A DNA stretch of 64,000 nt from Gilliamella apicola (lineage in GTDB: Bacteria > Pseudomonadota > Gammaproteobacteria > Enterobacterales > Orbaceae): positions 186,001 to 250,000 of the forward strand of contig NZ_QGLP01000006.1 of NCBI RefSeq assembly GCF_003202915.1, written 5' to 3'. The notes beneath the pieces were generated by a model. It was not told the DNA's origin and did not search any database. It was given only the letters and a program-made list of their open reading frames with translations. Shown piece by piece: positions 9,043 to 17,339 of the stretch (its first letter is position 1; each line of letters opens with the position of its first letter). Position numbers and translations under genes: made by a program.

Positions 9043-9384
9043 TCATAATAAGTCCTTTACTTTTTGCCATTCATGTTTAAATCTAAACTTAAGATAGAAA
9101 GCAAAAATACGCATTTTGATTTTATGAATGGGGCGATTTTGTTTTTTTTTGATGTCATCTATTGCACTCATTAAGTCATCTTCATCAAAAAACGACCAAA
9201 CTGGTGGCACTGGTCCGATCGTATTGTAATGACAAGCAGGCGCCACGTAATAAAATAACACATGTTCAACATAGGATATTGGATATAATTTTACTACCGA
9301 GGCAATATGGTTATAATCTGCTTGGTTATCAACAAATAGATCTGAAAGCGCAGCATAGAGCTCTTTTTCATTTAATAGTTCCAT
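9043..9384 (-). CDS. Small orphan protein, DUF7079-like, immunity-type
   Basis: 113 residues, starting at ATG 9384 behind GAGGAG. Charged and aromatic (HVLFYYVAPACHYN, PPVWSFFDEDDL), with a basic C-terminal helix (KIKMRIFAFYLKFRFKHEW) and no signal peptide or membrane span. It recalls a small family (DUF7079) often seen alone on islands. The tail of another reading frame overlaps its start by 17 bases, so it once was the second gene of a coupled pair. Toxin-immunity function is inferred from context only. Confidence 0.55.
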   Translation of the reverse strand: MELLNEKELYAALSDLFVDNQADYNHIASVVKLYPISYVEHVLFYYVAPACHYNTIGPVPPVWSFFDEDDLMSAIDDIKKKQNRPIHKIKMRIFAFYLKFRFKHEWQKVKDLL

Positions 9385-9448
9385 CTAGTAACTCCTCTAT
9401 TTCATCATCAAAACTACATAAGACGGTAGCAACCATTGCTTTCGCTAG
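9368..9448 (-). pseudogene. C-terminal remnant of the gene upstream of the immunity-like ORF
   Basis: On the minus strand an open frame of 26 codons (LAKAMVATVLCSFDDEIEEL, then LDGTIK and stop) ends 17 bases inside the next gene. It contains the GAGGAG ribosome-binding sequence of that gene, a layout typical of a translationally coupled toxin-immunity pair. The rest of the upstream gene has been lost; an in-frame stop lies just before it. Confidence 0.35.
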
Positions 9449-9742
9449 CTATTAAAACATCAGTCAGAACGCAAAATGAATTAGCATAGAAACTTTCTAT
9501 TTAAGTTAATCGATATTTAACTCTCTGATTTAATGATTTTTTATAACAGAGTCAAAATTAACTAATAATAACCGAGATATATACCACATGTAATTGGCTC
9601 TATCAACTTAACTATAAAACGATTATTAGCGTTTGAATGTTGAACTTGCTTGTTAATTGCAATGGATAAATTACGTTAATTTTCCAATGTTGGCATTGAG
9701 TGAATAGGAAATTGTTTTCTGTTTATACTCAAGCAGGTTTGT
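9385..9742. other. 358-base stretch, mostly empty
   Basis: Apart from the short remnant at 9368-9448, I see no gene, repeat or convincing regulatory element. The sequence is strongly AT-rich. Confidence 0.5.
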
Positions 9743-10006
9743 ATGGCGATAATAGTTTGTAGTCAGAAAAAGTATAATCAAGTTTACTACCCTACCTCCC
9801 CTATAACAGCAAAACAGTTTGCTAATTATTTGTATTGCATGCATCTTGATGAAGATTCAGATTTCATCAACAATATAACGGACGAGTTTCCTTTGATATC
9901 TTTATTTGAGCTTGTCGATAATCCTGACAATTTTATGAAAGACTTGGGATATTTTTTGGAGACAGAGTTTCACTATATCTATCTTTTCAGTTTTACTTCA
10001 GGATAA
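9743..10006 (+). CDS. Hypothetical small acidic protein
   Basis: 87 residues, opening MAIIVCSQKKYNQVYYPTSP, acidic in the middle (HLDEDSDF) and aromatic at the end (EFHYIYLFSFTSG). No signal peptide, membrane span or known motif. Its size and composition match the immunity-like neighbours. The ribosome-binding site is weak (AGCAGGTTTGT). It may be a genuine small gene or a truncated one. Confidence 0.4.
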   Translation: MAIIVCSQKKYNQVYYPTSPITAKQFANYLYCMHLDEDSDFINNITDEFPLISLFELVDNPDNFMKDLGYFLETEFHYIYLFSFTSG

Positions 10007-10343
10007 GATACCAATTAAATCAAAATATGAGAGTGATATTATTTATTAATTGAATAAAAAATTGCATCAATTTGATTTATTTTTCGTGAGGTGGCATTAG
10101 GTGAATATTCATTTATATGGTGAGCTTGTTGCGTAATAAGCCTGTACCAGTACATTATCACGCAATTCTTCACATTCACCGATTTAATTTTCAGCATTCT
10201 TATAACTACTTTAAAAAAGATCAATCCAAAATATAAAACGATTCTGTATTTGACGGTGAATTACTTATCTTCTTATACACAATAAATTGCGCTACTAAAA
10301 ATATTATAATTTATTAGATATATAGCTAATAATTAATTATAAA
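10007..10343. other. 337-base stretch without a supported gene
   Basis: A 61-codon minus-strand frame (10039-10224) has no ribosome-binding site or recognisable similarity and is not counted. Nothing else is seen. Confidence 0.5.
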
Positions 10344-10751
10344 CTAATATTCAATTTCCTTTAAATAATGATAGGATTCAAAGGCAATCCTATTCCATTT
10401 CGTTATGGCGCTTATTTTTTCTAAACCACATTCATCTGCTCGCCATACAAAACGGTTTCCTGAATAAGTTTCAATTACATTAACATGATTCCAATATAAT
10501 TGGGATAATAAACTTTCAAACTCTTCTAACCAATCATCCGGCATAACATACATTTCATCATATTCAGCAGCAAAATGAATAATATGCGAATATTTACAAA
10601 GCGCTCTATTGTCAAAAGGTAACATTGCAAACATATCCCGACAAATATAAGAACCATATTGAGGAAGTCGTTGTAAGACTGCCTTATTAAAATCACTTAA
10701 AGCTTTGTCATCAGCGGCGGATGAGGAGATATACCCATATATGATTGCCAT
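10344..10751 (-). CDS. Hypothetical protein, immunity-type
   Basis: 135 residues beginning MAIIYGYISSSAADDKALSD. Rich in aromatic and acidic residues (YDEMYVMPDDWLEEFESLL, YHYLKEIEY), soluble, with no signal peptide. This composition and size are typical of immunity proteins to polymorphic toxins, and an MAIIYGYI-type opening occurs in such families. It is an orphan here, with no toxin gene in the same direction next to it. Function is inferred. Confidence 0.5.
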   Translation of the reverse strand: MAIIYGYISSSAADDKALSDFNKAVLQRLPQYGSYICRDMFAMLPFDNRALCKYSHIIHFAAEYDEMYVMPDDWLEEFESLLSQLYWNHVNVIETYSGNRFVWRADECGLEKISAITKWNRIAFESYHYLKEIEY

Positions 10752-11156
10752 TCTATTTAATCTTTTTAGTTATAGTTTAATGTTTAATTGATAGTAATAT
10801 AGTGATATGAATAAATTCTACCATATCTAATTGATGATTCTCCACTTTTAACTTTAGTAATAAATAATTAATACTTATTGCTGTAATAAGGATTTATTTA
10901 ATAATTGGAATTATTCTTTAACCATAAAGATGGTTGCCTGATATAGTATGTTTAACTCTAATTAACACATTTTGATTAGATGTATAAAATTTCAGAAGAA
11001 GTTGCTACAAAATAAATAGAAAAGTCCATGCGACATAATATAAATTCTTAAATCCAATAACGTTAAAAAATAACAATCTTACAGCAACCATAAATTCTAT
11101 CGCATTTAAAATAGTGAAAAATAGTATTAAAGATATGGGAGTATTTTTATCAGTAA
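10752..11156. other. 405-base AT-rich spacer
   Basis: Divergent intergenic region between two orphan genes. No open frame, hairpin or repeat stands out. Promoters for both genes presumably lie here but none is clear enough to mark. Confidence 0.5.
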
Positions 11157-11738
11157 ATGGAGCTAAAATTTAGTAATTTATCTCTCGATGAAATTTTATC
11201 ATTATATAAATTTAATCTGTATTATGGATCTTCATCAGAACATTTTTACTCTAATGAGTTAGTAATTAATTGGGCTGAAAAGCAAGTTATGCAAAATAAT
11301 GATTCCGAAATACTTTTGATTATTGCGTCTTTAGGACTTGATAAGCAAATTGATAGTGATGAAGTTATTACATATTTAAAAAGATATCTTGCAAAAAAAA
11401 ATATTGCTATACCTGATATTAATTATAGCAGTCTAATTGTCTTAAAGCTTTTGATTCAAAAAATTATATCAAGCAATAATTTGAATGATATTGATTTCCT
11501 TCTTTCAAGTTTTGTATTTAAATACATTGATTTGGACAATAAATATTTTCATAAAATAACGAAATATTGGCTATTTATCTATTATGACTACTTTGCAAGA
11601 TATGAAGAACCTAATTGTTATTATCCTAAAGAACAACTGTGTGAAAAAAAACAATATGATAAAATTAAATTTCTAGCGAAAAGATTCTATACTTTATTGA
11701 ATAACAAGGAAATGGTTCAATTTTTAGCTAAATATTAA
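11157..11738 (+). CDS. Hypothetical helical protein, DUF2247/immunity-like
   Basis: 193 residues, soluble and mainly helical, acidic and aromatic; no cysteine-rich or catalytic motif. The opening (LSLDEILSLYKFNLYYGSSS) and the repeated short helices recall DUF2247-type immunity proteins, but the match is weak and from memory. Very AT-rich, like the rest of the island. No cognate toxin is visible. Confidence 0.5.
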   Translation: MELKFSNLSLDEILSLYKFNLYYGSSSEHFYSNELVINWAEKQVMQNNDSEILLIIASLGLDKQIDSDEVITYLKRYLAKKNIAIPDINYSSLIVLKLLIQKIISSNNLNDIDFLLSSFVFKYIDLDNKYFHKITKYWLFIYYDYFARYEEPNCYYPKEQLCEKKQYDKIKFLAKRFYTLLNNKEMVQFLAKY

Positions 11739-11754
11739 TAGCTATATTTAAATT

Positions 11755-11776
11755 AAAACTATCTCTATATAGTTTT
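11755..11776 (+). terminator. Weak hairpin terminator
   Basis: Stem AAAACTAT / ATAGTTTT with a 6-base loop, 16 bases after the preceding stop codon; only a four-T tail. Confidence 0.4.
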
Positions 11777-11919
11777 GAAGAATATGAGAGAATACCTTTG
11801 ACAAAATATTCATCGAATATCTCCTGTTCCATTAAGTGTTTTATTGAAGAGGTTCTATAAGTAATTATATAAGATGAAAAACCTCCAAAATCCATTTAAA
11901 ATCGATTCGCTATTCAGCT

Positions 11920-14622
11920 CTAATACCCCGTAAATTTCTCTCTTTCAACCACCATACTTTGATTTAGAAACTGCTTTATTTTCTCTTCTATTTGACTTTC
12001 AATAGTTTTAAGTCGTAATAAAGGCACACCTGCTTTATCAAGAATGGCATTCTTCAGCTGATCTCGTTTCCTTTGCTCTGGTTTATTGTGATCATCGCCA
12101 TCCACTTCAACCACTGCTATAGGGTATTTACCGGTTTTGAAATAGAGAACAAAATCACAACTGGCTTTATGGTGCATATATTCAAGTTCAAGCTCGGTAA
12201 AGCTGTTGTTGTTTTTTGAAACCAGCTGTTCTAAAAGAACTTGTTGATGGTATATCATGGTTTGATAAGTATTTTCTTTCAATATATCACGCAGTAATTG
12301 GGCTATAATCCGTTCGGATTTATATTTTGAGTCATGTTTTCTTAACCGTGAGTTAAGAACCTCTAACGACTTATCGTAATCTTGATAAAGTAAATCAAAA
12401 GCCGAAATAACCGGACTTTGGTAAATATGATCGTTATCCGCATAATAGTTAATATAACGAATTAAGGCGGCAATACTCTGGTTATTTTTGGTGAAGACAT
12501 CATTACCCGTGACAAGCATAAACCTATTTTTAGCCCGCGAAACAGCTACGTTAATTAAATTGGGATCATCAACAAAATTGAGCTGTTGTTGGCTGCTGAG
12601 CTTTTTATCCAATACAGTAGAAAAAATAATATTATCACACTCTCTACCCTGAAATTTATGCGTTGTAGCTTTGATAATACCGGATGGCAAATGTTCTTGC
12701 GATAAATCAATTTGGTTATTGTAGGGCGCAATAAAACCGGTGTTTTCTTCTGTAAAATCTTGCCAACCTACTTTATTGAGAGAGTCAAGTTCTCGCAAAT
12801 TCGTTAAATTTCTTGTGTGATTACCCGGTGCGGTAACAATTAATGTGAGCGCTTGTTCTCCATTATCTTTGGTCATTGGAATAAGCTGATCATTGTAAAA
12901 TTGCTTATTACAAAACTGAATGATTTTCGGATGACAACGATAATGCTCTTTCAGTAAAGTGATAGGGATTTTGTCTTGAAATAAGCCAATAAAGGAGTCA
13001 AGTAAACTATATTTTTCACAATCATAATATTCATGAGGTGGTTTGATATCTAGTTTGGTAGGTACATGAGGTAGCTGTTTACGATCGCCGACAATAATCA
13101 CATTCTTTGCACAGCCCAAACCAAGAATACCGGGAATAATATCTTGCTGTGAAGCTTCATCAATAATTAAGTAGTCTATTAAGGCACCTTGCCCCAAAGA
13201 GTTGATAATGGAATGAGTACTACTACCTATAATTGGAAAACGTTTAGTAAATTCACTAAAACGTGGTTGATAGTCTTTGTCGGTAAAGGTCGCTTTAAGG
13301 TCGATGGTTTGTGAAAGATGCGCTTTCAAATATTGCATTGAAAAACGGGTTAAATCAGCCAATAACGAGTGAAATTGATTTTGTTCAAGTCGCTCTTGAT
13401 AGCGTTTAAGTAGGTTGTTTTTTTCATTCAACTGCTGATCATAATAAGCCAACTGTAAAAGATTAAAAATTGCTTGACGCTTTTGCCAATTACTAATGAA
13501 TTTTGTGCGTATTATATTAAAATTAAGCAGAAGTTGTATGCGGTCTTTAAATGTAATCCGACGTTGATCAAGGTAATTTAAATAAGCCAATAAGTCGGTA
13601 ATTTTCTCTTTGGAAAACTGATATTTACTTAGTAGCTGGGCGTCAGACAATAAGTTTTCACTTTGGCTCTGTTGTAAATAGCCCTTTTCAATAGTCAATT
13701 CATCAATTTGCGCTTGCAAGAAAGCAACTTGGTTCTGTGCTTGGAGATGTTCGACTAATGTATTTGAAAGCTCGCTTATTCTTTGTAAAGTTATTGTTTG
13801 CTCTTGTTTTTCAAGACTCAGTTCTAGTTCACCGTCAAAGAAGTTTTTTCGTTTATCACTACTGCCTAATTTAGCAACCAGATAATCAAGTTGATCTTTA
13901 GCTAATTTTTCATAGACATTTTCTACCGCAGAATTGTTATTGGATAAAATAGCAACCGTGCGATTATTTATCAAAATATTCGCCACAATATTTAAAATAG
14001 TTTGGGTTTTGCCGGTTCCTGGCGGGCCTTCAATAATACTGATTTGTGAAGCGAAAGCTTGTTTTACTGCTTTTAACTGACTTTCATTAATTCCAAAAGG
14101 ATAAATAAGATGTTGAGGAGGCTGGCGTTTTTGGTTTGTTACACTACAATAAGCATGAAGCACCGTATCAGGATGGGGAGTGATTTTATCCAGTTGTCGT
14201 AACACATTTTCGGCAATACTTTTATTGTGCTCATCGGCATGTTCAATACGAGCTTGCGCTACTTGCGTAAAGTAGTGAAAAATATCTTCATTTTTAAGAT
14301 TGGTCTCAGATACAATCTGAATATTCTCACTAAGCATAACGTAGGGTCGGGAATTGTTAGGATAATAGACAACTGTATACTTTCGCCCATAACTTTCAGC
14401 TTTTTCAATCCAATCTATTTTCGATTTATCCTTAACAATAAGAAGATTGCCCTTTATTTGCTCAAATGGATTCACTTGGCATTGTGATAACGGCTGAGTA
14501 TATTTTTTGCCAGAAGGAAAATGGCTAGTGAGTTTGAGTTCTTGATCTTTATTATCATAGTAGAGAGACCAGTCGCTGATTTGCTTGGTTTTATTTTCGC
14601 CATTCATATAGATAGAAATCAT
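11920..14622 (-). CDS. SF1 helicase of UPF1/DNA2 type with C-terminal DUF2726 nuclease-like domain
   Basis: 900 residues. Helicase motifs are complete: Walker A GPPGTGKT (199-206), DEAS (488-491), GDRKQLPH (512-519), YRCHP (561-565), HKFQGRE (655-661) and VAVSRAKNR (692-700). A long coiled insertion (about 265-430) lies between the first two, as in UPF1/DNA2-like enzymes. From about 755 a DUF2726-like, Vsr/PD-(D/E)XK-related domain follows, with CDFVLYFKTGKYPIAVVEVD supplying the acidic cluster. The N-terminal 150 residues are unassigned. Fused helicase-nucleases with this plan occur in antiphage systems (Hhe and Mokosh are comparable, not identical). A HAD phosphatase gene lies 56 bases upstream in the same direction, suggesting a two-gene operon. 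A nucleic-acid-processing or defence role is inferred. Confidence 0.85.
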   Translation of the reverse strand: MISIYMNGENKTKQISDWSLYYDNKDQELKLTSHFPSGKKYTQPLSQCQVNPFEQIKGNLLIVKDKSKIDWIEKAESYGRKYTVVYYPNNSRPYVMLSENIQIVSETNLKNEDIFHYFTQVAQARIEHADEHNKSIAENVLRQLDKITPHPDTVLHAYCSVTNQKRQPPQHLIYPFGINESQLKAVKQAFASQISIIEGPPGTGKTQTILNIVANILINNRTVAILSNNNSAVENVYEKLAKDQLDYLVAKLGSSDKRKNFFDGELELSLEKQEQTITLQRISELSNTLVEHLQAQNQVAFLQAQIDELTIEKGYLQQSQSENLLSDAQLLSKYQFSKEKITDLLAYLNYLDQRRITFKDRIQLLLNFNIIRTKFISNWQKRQAIFNLLQLAYYDQQLNEKNNLLKRYQERLEQNQFHSLLADLTRFSMQYLKAHLSQTIDLKATFTDKDYQPRFSEFTKRFPIIGSSTHSIINSLGQGALIDYLIIDEASQQDIIPGILGLGCAKNVIIVGDRKQLPHVPTKLDIKPPHEYYDCEKYSLLDSFIGLFQDKIPITLLKEHYRCHPKIIQFCNKQFYNDQLIPMTKDNGEQALTLIVTAPGNHTRNLTNLRELDSLNKVGWQDFTEENTGFIAPYNNQIDLSQEHLPSGIIKATTHKFQGRECDNIIFSTVLDKKLSSQQQLNFVDDPNLINVAVSRAKNRFMLVTGNDVFTKNNQSIAALIRYINYYADNDHIYQSPVISAFDLLYQDYDKSLEVLNSRLRKHDSKYKSERIIAQLLRDILKENTYQTMIYHQQVLLEQLVSKNNNSFTELELEYMHHKASCDFVLYFKTGKYPIAVVEVDGDDHNKPEQRKRDQLKNAILDKAGVPLLRLKTIESQIEEKIKQFLNQSMVVEREKFTGY

Positions 14623-14678
14623 TGCTTTCAGTCCTTTTAATAGGGAATATATTCCATTAAGAAGAAAATCGTTTAACC

Positions 14679-15500
14679 TTATTGTTTACGTTTAAACAAT
14701 TGCAGTAAACCTCTTACTGTAACTTCTAACTGACTACCTTGCTGATAATTAGCAGGAACAACATAATTAGCTCGTTCTTCAGCAATAAGTTTTTCAACTT
14801 TTTCTTGTGTAAGCTGTTCCTTCCATTTTTCCTCATCAAACACCGCCAAGGAAAACCCGCCTTGGTATCTAACCATTTTCATTGATGGAATATCGGTATC
14901 ACCATCACCAAAATAGATCATTCGTTCAAAAGGGATATCTCGTTCTTCTAACTCAATAAATTTATTAACTTCAGTATTGTTCCAGGAATTTAAGATGCCT
15001 TTGTTAATTCGAAATAAAAATTGGGTTTTGGTTGTATAGTTTATCGCTTGCGCTGGCCAAATAACCTGTTTTCCATTCGGGGAATAATGATATTTACAGG
15101 CATAAATTTGGCTAAATTGATGACCAATTTCTGTACCACGGATCATCGCATCTAAACCACTTGAAATGATGTAATGGTGTAGTTCTATCTGATTAGCCGT
15201 TGCATATTGATTAATACGCTCGAACCACGTATTAACACCGGGAAAAAGAGGAATTGATTTACCATGTTTTTTTAAATTATCTTCACTTAATTCATCTGAA
15301 CCAAGTTGATTGGCTTTTTCTGCTAAGAGTCCAAGATAAGCAAGTATTTCATCACCATCATCTTGTTTGGCGCGTTGTTTTACTTCAGCCCAAAAGTTGT
15401 CTATATCAGTAATACCTAATGCAGGCATAAGGCCATGCTGAGCGCAATCGCCTTCGGCTAACGTTCCATCGAAATCATAAATTAATGCACACTTAATCAT
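14679..15500 (-). CDS. HAD-superfamily phosphatase, partner of the helicase
   Basis: 273 residues. All HAD motifs are present: DFDGTLAEGD (D9 nucleophile, D11 acid), ISSG (112-115), a lysine near 158, and FGDGDTD (197-203). The helical cap between motifs I and II is C1-type. No membrane segment, so it is cytoplasmic. It is first in a probable operon with the helicase-nuclease, which sets it apart from ordinary metabolic HADs. Possible substrates are nucleotides or phosphorylated nucleic-acid ends; a serine-phosphatase-like metabolic role cannot be excluded. Confidence 0.8.
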   Translation of the reverse strand: MIKCALIYDFDGTLAEGDCAQHGLMPALGITDIDNFWAEVKQRAKQDDGDEILAYLGLLAEKANQLGSDELSEDNLKKHGKSIPLFPGVNTWFERINQYATANQIELHHYIISSGLDAMIRGTEIGHQFSQIYACKYHYSPNGKQVIWPAQAINYTTKTQFLFRINKGILNSWNNTEVNKFIELEERDIPFERMIYFGDGDTDIPSMKMVRYQGGFSLAVFDEEKWKEQLTQEKVEKLIAEERANYVVPANYQQGSQLEVTVRGLLQLFKRKQ

Positions 15501-15714
15501 TTACTAATCCCTATATAATGCTTTACATTCAATAATAAGGCTATAACTTTCCTATAATGTGACTTTGTATAATTATCATTCTTATCTGGCAAATCATTTT
15601 CTTTGATTTTAGATAAGAAAAACTGTCTCCTTTAACATCCTAGTCTAATTTCTCCATGATCTCACTACCAATTTGCACATCAACCTCAAGCTATTTAAAG
15701 CTACTTTTTAGCTT

Positions 15715-15880
15715 CTACCACCTTTTATCACGTCCGCAATAATAAATAGCACAACGGGCTAGACCATTATGAATCACTAAAGATTCACCTGATGTTTGGC
15801 ATTTAACATGAGTGATTTTAAATTCTATTGTTATGCAAAAGTGTTTAAAGTTGAAACCATCAACTACACTTTCATGCTAA
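15715..15880 (-). pseudogene. Coding-like fragment, C-terminus of an unknown protein
   Basis: An open frame of about 54 codons on the minus strand reads HESVVDGFNFKHFCITIEF and continues to ESLVIHNGLARCAIYYCGRD, then KRW and stop. It has no start codon, and a stop lies just upstream. The regular composition and three cysteines suggest the tail of a real but decayed gene. No family is recognised. Confidence 0.3.
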
Positions 15881-16116
15881 ACAATATAAATAATATACAG
15901 GAATTTTACGATACTGCTCGCAAAAATTAAGCTACATAACAAAAATCTAGCAGTAATCAACTGTTTCTGTGAACTAAATCACAAATTAAGATATTTCTTC
16001 AATATCATTTAATCGAAAAACAATATAAAATCTGAGGGTTTTTGTCCATGCAAATAAACAACTAATTTACATTTATCACAAAGAAAACTATAAAACGGCA
16101 TCATCTAAATCATCTT

Positions 16117-16182
16117 TTATCCCTCCAAAATCAGTTCAACTCCCCCCAATGACGCTAAAATTAGATCACGAAAAAATAACAT
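16117..16182 (-). CDS. 21-residue hydrophobic mini-ORF
   Basis: ATG preceded by AAGGAAAAT, then 21 codons encoding MLFFRDLILASLGGVELILE plus G. The ribosome-binding site is better than chance would suggest, but there is no independent support. It could be a small membrane peptide, a leader or a remnant. Confidence 0.2.
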   Translation of the reverse strand: MLFFRDLILASLGGVELILEG

Positions 16183-16519
16183 ATTTTCCTTATAATTGAA
16201 CAATTACCAAATCGATAACGCTCTCCAAATCCTGTCATCCACTATTTAGTAATTTTCTTTTAATTCCTTTAAAAATATATTTAACCAAACGATAAAGACC
16301 ATGGTTTATTTGAAGATGAAGTTATATATCGACTAATATAAAATAAATTAAACCATTAAAAATAATATTTACTGAATAACTTAAGTTTTAGCATGGTTTT
16401 AAATTTTGTGAAAATTTCAATTTAGATTTAATATAAGGCGTAATAATAACAAAAGTATTAATAAGTTAGCGCTTTTGTTACTTTAAACTAAATTATCTAT
16501 GACATAAAAAAGGATATTT

Positions 16520-16990
16520 ATGAGACGCAAAGATAGAGAAATAACTAATCTTGATGAAGTGATCGATATTTTAGAGCATACTGATGTTATTCGTTTAGCG
16601 ATGAATAATGGCGATTTTCCGTATATTGTTCCTGTCAATTTTTGTTATGAACTAACAGCAAATAATCAGTTTATTTTTTATATTCATGGGGCTAAAGTGG
16701 GAACTAAAGTTGAACTACTCAGACAAAATCCTTTAGTTAGCTTTGAGCTAGATACAGGGCATCAATTAATCACTAATGAAAAAGCCTGCAAATATTCCTT
16801 CGATTATGCCAGTGTTATCGGCAATGGGCATGCAACCTTTATTGAAGAACCATCGACCAAAATAGAGGCGTTACAAATAATGATGAATAAATTTGCTCCT
16901 AATAAAACTTTCTCTTTTACCGAAGGCAATGTTAGACCAATTAGCGTCATAAAAATTGCAGTACAAGCTTATACGGCTAAAAAACATTAA
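16520..16990 (+). CDS. Pyridoxamine 5'-phosphate oxidase-fold flavin protein, NimA-like
   Basis: 156 residues, the standard length. The opening RRKDREI...LDEVIDILEHTDVIRLAM and PYIVPVNFCYE, FYIHGAKVGTKVELL and the late ASVIGNGHATFIEE are hallmarks of the NimA/PNPOx-like split-barrel family. These bind FMN or haem, and some members reduce nitroimidazoles. It is cytoplasmic and starts behind AAAGGATATTT. It lies just inside the right-hand direct repeat, so it is probably cargo of the island or the last gene before its border. Confidence 0.8.
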   Translation: MRRKDREITNLDEVIDILEHTDVIRLAMNNGDFPYIVPVNFCYELTANNQFIFYIHGAKVGTKVELLRQNPLVSFELDTGHQLITNEKACKYSFDYASVIGNGHATFIEEPSTKIEALQIMMNKFAPNKTFSFTEGNVRPISVIKIAVQAYTAKKH

Positions 16991-17339
16991 ATTATAAAAG
17001 TTAATCAATGCTGGTAAAAAACTCTAAAATAAGAGAGTATCAAAAATACCCAATTTTAAGGGTCACTTTTTATTCTGGGAGTAAAAATGGGGTATGATAA
17101 CAAATATAAAAAATGAATTATTTACTGAAAAGGATTCAAAAGCCTTTTATAACCTCCACTCCTAAATAATAACTTAAAATAAAACATTTATAAAAACCTA
17201 CTACACACGGACTATATCTGTCCTCAGAAATGCACGTGCATTTATCTCATTGGAACAAAAACGCAAAATTTCATGCCAATAATTCAATATTAGTTAGCCT
17301 AAGTCATTTGGTGAATTAATATTGAAGTTCTGAAAATTA
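16991..17339. other. 349-base spacer with the right-hand island repeat
   Basis: It holds the second 45-base repeat (17026-17070) and a small hairpin around AAAAGG / CCTTTT (17128-17148). No gene is seen. Confidence 0.5.
17026..17070. repeat. Right copy of ~45-bp direct repeat
   Basis: Matches the copy at 5674-5717 in the same orientation, from AAAATAAG through GAGTA, AAAAATAC and CAATTT to GGGTCACTTTT, with about six mismatches. The two copies enclose 11.3 kb. Confidence 0.55.

Larger units (their letters stand above)
15501..16519. other. 1.0-kb gene-poor stretch
   Basis: No full gene. Two minus-strand items are marked separately: a coding-like fragment (15715-15880) and a 21-codon ORF with a good ribosome-binding site (16117-16182). 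The rest is AT-rich and shows no repeat or RNA that I recognise. Confidence 0.5.

Noticed and set aside
9162..9455. 97-codon plus-strand frame over the immunity-like gene
   Set aside because: Antisense to a better-supported gene with GAGGAG at its start.
10039..10224. 61-codon minus-strand frame
   Set aside because: No ribosome-binding site, family motif or sensible composition.
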